This document shows positions 5,495-7,032 of a stretch of 7,032 bases of DNA, in pieces. This DNA comes from a bacterium (GTDB taxonomy: Bacteria; Margulisbacteria; Marinamargulisbacteria; UBA6595). The position numbers were made by a program, and so were the translations under genes. Under the pieces are notes generated by a model that was not told the origin of the DNA, did not search any database, and saw only the letters and a list, made by a program, of their open reading frames with translations. How positions within the stretch are numbered: position 1 is the stretch's first letter; each line of letters begins with the position of its first letter. The DNA lies in NCBI GenBank assembly GCA_027621615.1, contig JAQCBC010000042.1, positions 1 through 7,032 of the forward strand, written 5' to 3'.

Positions 5495-5872
5495 ATGTCC
5501 TTCCTAGACTTCAATATTGAGTGTTCGGAGCAATCGGGATGCCCGGTTGTCAAAATGTCTGGTGAAGTGGATATTCATACTTACACCGATATGATGAAGA
5601 CCCTTCAGTCTTACATTGAAAAACCAGAATCGTCGGTTGTTTTAAATATATTAAACGTTGATTATATTGATAGCACAGGTCTGGGCGCTATTGCCAAATG
5701 TGCCCATCACATGGATAAAAACAACGGGCTGATTTATGTTGTTTGCAACAAACCCCAAATTTTAAAATTGTTTGATATTTGTGGGTTAACGAAAAAAAAC
5801 GTCTCAATGTTTGAAACTGAAGCCTTGGCGGTGAAGGCTTTCGGGGATCAGTTTAAACCGAGCAATGGCTAA
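5495..5872 (+). CDS. Anti-anti-sigma factor, STAS domain (SpoIIAA/RsbV family)
   Basis: This family of small proteins frees a sigma factor by binding its anti-sigma kinase when unphosphorylated; phosphorylation by that kinase inactivates them. The 125-residue protein is one STAS domain. GEVDIHTY at 23-30 matches the usual G-x-D start, and the hallmark phospho-loop is VDYIDSTGLGAI, with Ser60 in D-S-T-G as the probable phosphorylation site. I prefer ATG 5495 over the in-frame ATG at 5474, because the latter lies upstream of the predicted transcription start and would add seven atypical residues. There is no Shine-Dalgarno at either. Its stop overlaps the kinase start by 8 bp. It is divergent from rpmE with a shared promoter region. 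No sigma factor or PP2C phosphatase gene is in the window, so the regulon is unknown. Confidence 0.9.
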   Translation: MSFLDFNIECSEQSGCPVVKMSGEVDIHTYTDMMKTLQSYIEKPESSVVLNILNVDYIDSTGLGAIAKCAHHMDKNNGLIYVVCNKPQILKLFDICGLTKKNVSMFETEALAVKAFGDQFKPSNG

Positions 5873-6299
5873 CGACACGTTATCGTTAACGCTTCCTACA
5901 AAATCCGATTACGCAGGCGTGATTCGGTTGATGTTATCGGGTATCTGTGCGCGCATGGATTATTCAATGGATGATATTGAAAATATTAAATTGGCGGTAT
6001 CTGAAGCCTACTCCAATGTTATCAAACATGCATTTAAGCAAAAGCCGGCATCGGATGTGACCGTAACGTTTTGTATGTTAGCCGATGGGTTAAAAATTTG
6101 CATCCACGATCAAGGCGATGGATTTGATGTTAATGGCAAAAAAACCGAATACGATTTTGATAATCTCGATGACCCGTCCGTTGGCATGGGCGTGGGGCTT
6201 ACCTTTATTGAAAGCCTCATGGACGAAATGAACATTGACTCAACCATCGGGACTGGAACGGTTGTGACTATGTTTAAGAAAAAATCGAGTTTTAATTAA
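5865..6299 (+). CDS. Anti-sigma factor serine kinase (RsbW/SpoIIAB type, GHKL ATPase)
   Basis: The partner of the preceding STAS protein: such kinases hold a sigma factor inactive and phosphorylate the STAS antagonist. The 144-residue protein is a single HATPase domain of normal length. The N box is AVSEAYSNVIKHAF with Glu47 (catalytic base) and Asn51 (Mg binding). The G1 box is HDQGDGFD (81-88), with Asp82 for adenine. The G2 box is GMGVGLTFIESLMDE (107-121), forming the ATP lid. A short acidic, disordered-looking segment at about 95-104 precedes G2. The ATG at 5865 lies inside the end of the upstream gene, an 8-bp overlap that suggests coupled translation and balanced stoichiometry of the pair. 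The ribosome binding site is weak. The gene ends in TAA, and I see no intrinsic terminator after it. The target could be an alternative sigma factor or another STAS-linked output. Confidence 0.9.
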   Translation: MANDTLSLTLPTKSDYAGVIRLMLSGICARMDYSMDDIENIKLAVSEAYSNVIKHAFKQKPASDVTVTFCMLADGLKICIHDQGDGFDVNGKKTEYDFDNLDDPSVGMGVGLTFIESLMDEMNIDSTIGTGTVVTMFKKKSSFN

Positions 6300-6354
6300 G
6301 AAAACAGGCGCGTTATCGGGAGAAATACCGAGGTTCAGTTTCAACGCTATTGTT

Positions 6355-6398
6355 CGTAATGTTAAGCGGCTTGCAGCAACAGTCACGAGTTCATTACG
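6355..6398. repeat. 7-bp inverted repeat between convergent genes
   Basis: CGTAATG (6355-6361) and CATTACG (6392-6398) are a perfect inverted repeat with a 30-nt spacer, in the 126-bp gap between the kinase and the metallopeptidase, which face each other. There is no T-run beside it, so it is not a clear terminator. It could be a binding site, an edge signature or chance. I see no RNA gene or confident coding sequence in this gap. Confidence 0.25.
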
Positions 6399-6425
6399 TT
6401 CTTCAGTTTTAAGTGCTTTAGTTCA

Positions 6426-7032
6426 TCATATTAGAGATAATTCCAGTTTATGCTTTCGTTTCATCCAGTCAGGCATTGTTTGATCTAATAGCTTGTAAAA
6501 TTCAGGCCCATGATTATGCTCAATAAGATGACACAGTTCATGGATAACAACATATTCAATACAATCCTTTGGTGCTCTGATAAGGCTTAAATTAAGGGTC
6601 AACTGCCCATTTGGTGATAGGCTACCCCATCGTTTATCCATTTTTTGTATTCTTAATCTTGGCTTAGTTATATTTTTTGACTTAAACGCATACCAGCAAG
6701 ATTCAAAAATCTCTGAAAAAACTACTTTCGAACGACTTTTATACCACTTTTCAATGAGCCTTTTGATTTCGTCAGAATCGTTTTGTATGGCCTGGATGGT
6801 AAAGTACCCATTTTTTAAGACAACACTATTTTTTGAAGACATTTGAATTTTAAGTCTATATTTTTTCCCAAGATAAAGATGAGTTTCACCGCTCACATAT
6901 AGCCGTTCTGGTGTCCTTGGATCAAATTGATTAAAGTATTTGATTTGCCTTCTAATCCAGCGAGCTCTTTTTCTAATTTTTGCCTCAACAGATTCCAATG
7001 ACTGTGTTATTGGCGCTTTGACAACAACACGT
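6426..7032 (-). CDS. YgjP-like (DUF45/M48-type) zinc metallopeptidase, 5' end beyond the window
   Basis: A probable zinc-dependent metallopeptidase of the YgjP/DUF45 group. HELCH at 6542-6528 supplies the two zinc-binding histidines and the catalytic Glu. A third ligand, His in HNHGPEF, follows six residues later. Other family landmarks are the YVSGETHLYLGKKYRLK segment, KRWGSLSPNGQLTLN before the active site, and DWMKRK near the end. A TTG at 6998 is not the true start: the frame stays open to the window edge, and the residues there (RVVVKAPITQS before LESVEAKIRKRARWI) read as the normal N-terminal part of the family. The gene is therefore cut at its 5' end. It ends in two stops in a row (TGATGA). 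It is much more AT-rich than its neighbours (about 30% GC in 6661-6720), which suggests transfer. Relatives often sit beside type I restriction genes. The biological substrate is unknown. Confidence 0.9.
   Translation of the reverse strand, partial: RVVVKAPITQSLESVEAKIRKRARWIRRQIKYFNQFDPRTPERLYVSGETHLYLGKKYRLKIQMSSKNSVVLKNGYFTIQAIQNDSDEIKRLIEKWYKSRSKVVFSEIFESCWYAFKSKNITKPRLRIQKMDKRWGSLSPNGQLTLNLSLIRAPKDCIEYVVIHELCHLIEHNHGPEFYKLLDQTMPDWMKRKHKLELSLI

Noticed and set aside
6996..6998. TTG at 6998 as the start of the metallopeptidase
   Set aside because: The frame remains open to the window edge with family-like residues, so the gene is cut by the window rather than starting here.
1..7032. CRISPR arrays, insertion sequences, riboswitches or rRNA
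   Set aside because: I saw no regularly spaced repeats, transposase motifs, terminal inverted repeats or known riboswitch cores. Gaps between genes are all under 130 bp.

Overview
This is a bacterial chromosomal segment of moderate GC content: about 48% in a hand-counted 60-base stretch of prfA, falling to about 30% in a stretch near the right edge. It is gene-dense, with overlapping start and stop codons, and is mostly housekeeping genes. I cannot place it in a phylum from the sequence. The genes use the standard code: UGA is a stop in several, and RF1, the UAG reader, is present.

Left part (1-1337, + strand): the 3' two thirds of tRNA-Thr(UGU); a tRNA-dihydrouridine synthase (dus) starting 14 nt after the tRNA CCA end; then a 68-nt gap with a strong hairpin and a good Shine-Dalgarno, leading into an unrecognised 82-residue membrane or exported protein.

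Centre (1334-5423, - strand): a five-gene operon, rpmE (L31) - prfA (RF1) - prmC (RF methyltransferase) - unknown 300-residue protein - NifS/IscS-type cysteine desulfurase. It is read from a near-consensus sigma-70-type promoter at 5435-5463. The last three genes are joined by 4-bp ATGA overlaps. The operon meets the small + strand gene tail to tail, with both stop codons sharing one TTAA.

Right part (5457-6299, + strand): a divergent operon encoding a STAS anti-anti-sigma factor and, overlapping by 8 bp, an RsbW/SpoIIAB-type anti-sigma kinase. Its candidate -35 lies on top of the rpmE -35 on the other strand. At 6426-7032 (- strand) an AT-rich YgjP-like zinc metallopeptidase runs off the right edge, probably the start of an accessory region.

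The most striking observation is that rpmE, prfA and prmC lie in one reading frame, broken only by two UAG codons. UAG is the stop codon read by RF1 alone, and these are the only UAG stops among the genes in the window. A hairpin with the rpmE UAG at its apex abuts the prfA start codon. This arrangement could let the RF1 level control its own synthesis, and UAG readthrough would give L31-RF1 or RF1-PrmC fusions. The frame layout is read directly from the sequence; the regulation is a hypothesis. A second theme is very short or absent 5' leaders at three predicted promoters.
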